A stretch of DNA of 64,000 nt from contig JABSRP010000002.1 of NCBI GenBank assembly GCA_013215145.1, forward strand, positions 62,001 through 126,000, in the 5' to 3' direction. The DNA is from Pseudobacteriovorax sp. Its GTDB lineage: Bacteria; Bdellovibrionota_B; Oligoflexia; Oligoflexales; Oligoflexaceae. Made by a program: the position numbers and the translations under genes. This document shows positions 63,711 through 64,000 of this stretch, piece by piece; the first letter of the stretch is position 1; each line of letters opens with the position of its first letter. Below the pieces are notes generated by a model. That model worked only from the letters and a program-made list of their open reading frames with translations, searched no databases and was not told where the DNA came from.

Positions 63711-63732
63711 AGGGAGGTACAAAAACCTCCCT
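63711..63732 (-). terminator. Probable terminator of the edge gene
   Basis: Perfect 8-base stem AGGGAGGT/ACCTCCCT with a 6-base loop; the minus-strand side continues TTATTTG, a weak T-run. It lies 36 bases after the stop of the edge gene. Confidence 0.65.
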
Positions 63733-63767
63733 GACATGCTTTATATTTTAGGTTCTGTTCTGTATCG

Positions 63768-64000
63768 TTATCGTAGCGTTGACTGTGCCGGAGAGTTACT
63801 GACAATCACGGTTCCGCGTGGGGTCATCTCACCCTGAATGACAACACTGCTTTGGAAGGCACGGCCACGGATACAAGTGGTCTGATAGCCACAGTAATAG
63901 TTATGGTAGGTTTTATCGTCGATCACTGATTTAATAATCAGCTCTTTACAAAAAATCTTGTTGTTATCAAAGCAAGTAGTATTGTCTTGATCTAAACAAG
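63768..64000 (-). CDS. Cysteine-rich, probably exported protein, C-terminal end only
   Basis: The last 77 codons of a gene whose start lies beyond the window edge. Five cysteines occur in 50 residues (DNTTCFDNNKIFCKELIIKS, YHNYYCGYQTTCIRGRAF), then GEMTPRGTVIVSNSPAQST. The disulfide-like spacing suggests an exported protein. No family recognised; a start and a signal peptide cannot be checked here. Confidence 0.7.
   Translation of the reverse strand, partial: CLDQDNTTCFDNNKIFCKELIIKSVIDDKTYHNYYCGYQTTCIRGRAFQSSVVIQGEMTPRGTVIVSNSPAQSTLR

Overview
The window looks like chromosome of a Gram-negative, deeply branching proteobacterium. The best guess is the Bdellovibrionota/Oligoflexia group (Pseudobacteriovorax- or Oligoflexus-like). 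The reasons are the mid-40s percent G+C (by eye), frequent TTG and GTG starts preceded by good Shine-Dalgarno sequences, many orphan periplasmic binding proteins, many exported proteins without recognisable families, a self-contained CYP102-type P450, 7TMR-DISM sensors and a surface cyanophycinase-like enzyme. This assignment is inference; no rRNA or tRNA gene was seen.

Layout. Positions 1-5200 hold the end of an OppA-like binding protein (cut by the window edge), a GNAT acetyltransferase, an exported ankyrin protein and a small unknown protein, with sparse spacers. Positions 5200-10000 are a mobile-element graveyard: an IS66-type tnpA with a tnpB stub joined to a serine resolvase lacking its catalytic end, a ten-unit array of short degenerate repeats, a decayed oxidoreductase tail, a class III cyclase, a second IS66-type remnant and the C-terminal half of an IS605-type TnpB nuclease. 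Positions 10-21 kb are devoted to uptake: an abundant beta-helix lipoprotein, a FecA-like TonB receptor behind a clear Fur box, a BMP-family lipoprotein, and an operon of a TonB receptor plus two exported proteins, one a TrpX-type binding protein.

Positions 21.5-34.5 kb are the most unusual part. A TonB-N-terminus-like protein, a pentapeptide-repeat/von Willebrand A pair on the minus strand, and a plus-strand run of eight exported or membrane-anchored proteins (24462-33821) without recognisable families are packed together, followed by a metzincin-like lipoprotein. Two modules with the same plan (large exported protein, short anchored helical protein, large exported protein), translational coupling, and a 13-bp element at nearly the same distance upstream of two of the operons suggest one co-regulated envelope or surface system. 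I cannot assign its function.

Positions 34.8-50 kb carry a CNNM/CorC-like transporter, a P450-reductase fusion of the BM3 type, a class 3 lipase lipoprotein, small exported proteins, a CCA-adding-enzyme family protein, a cyanophycinase-like lipoprotein followed by a long inverted repeat, and a Ser/Thr kinase with a TPR tail. Positions 50-64 kb carry an alpha/beta hydrolase, a di-iron metal-dependent hydrolase, a DOPA 4,5-dioxygenase-like/O-methyltransferase pair, another orphan binding protein, a short-chain dehydrogenase, a CheA-like 7TMR-DISM sensor, a second histidine kinase, a secreted subtilisin, and small lipoprotein, membrane and cysteine-rich exported proteins up to the edge.
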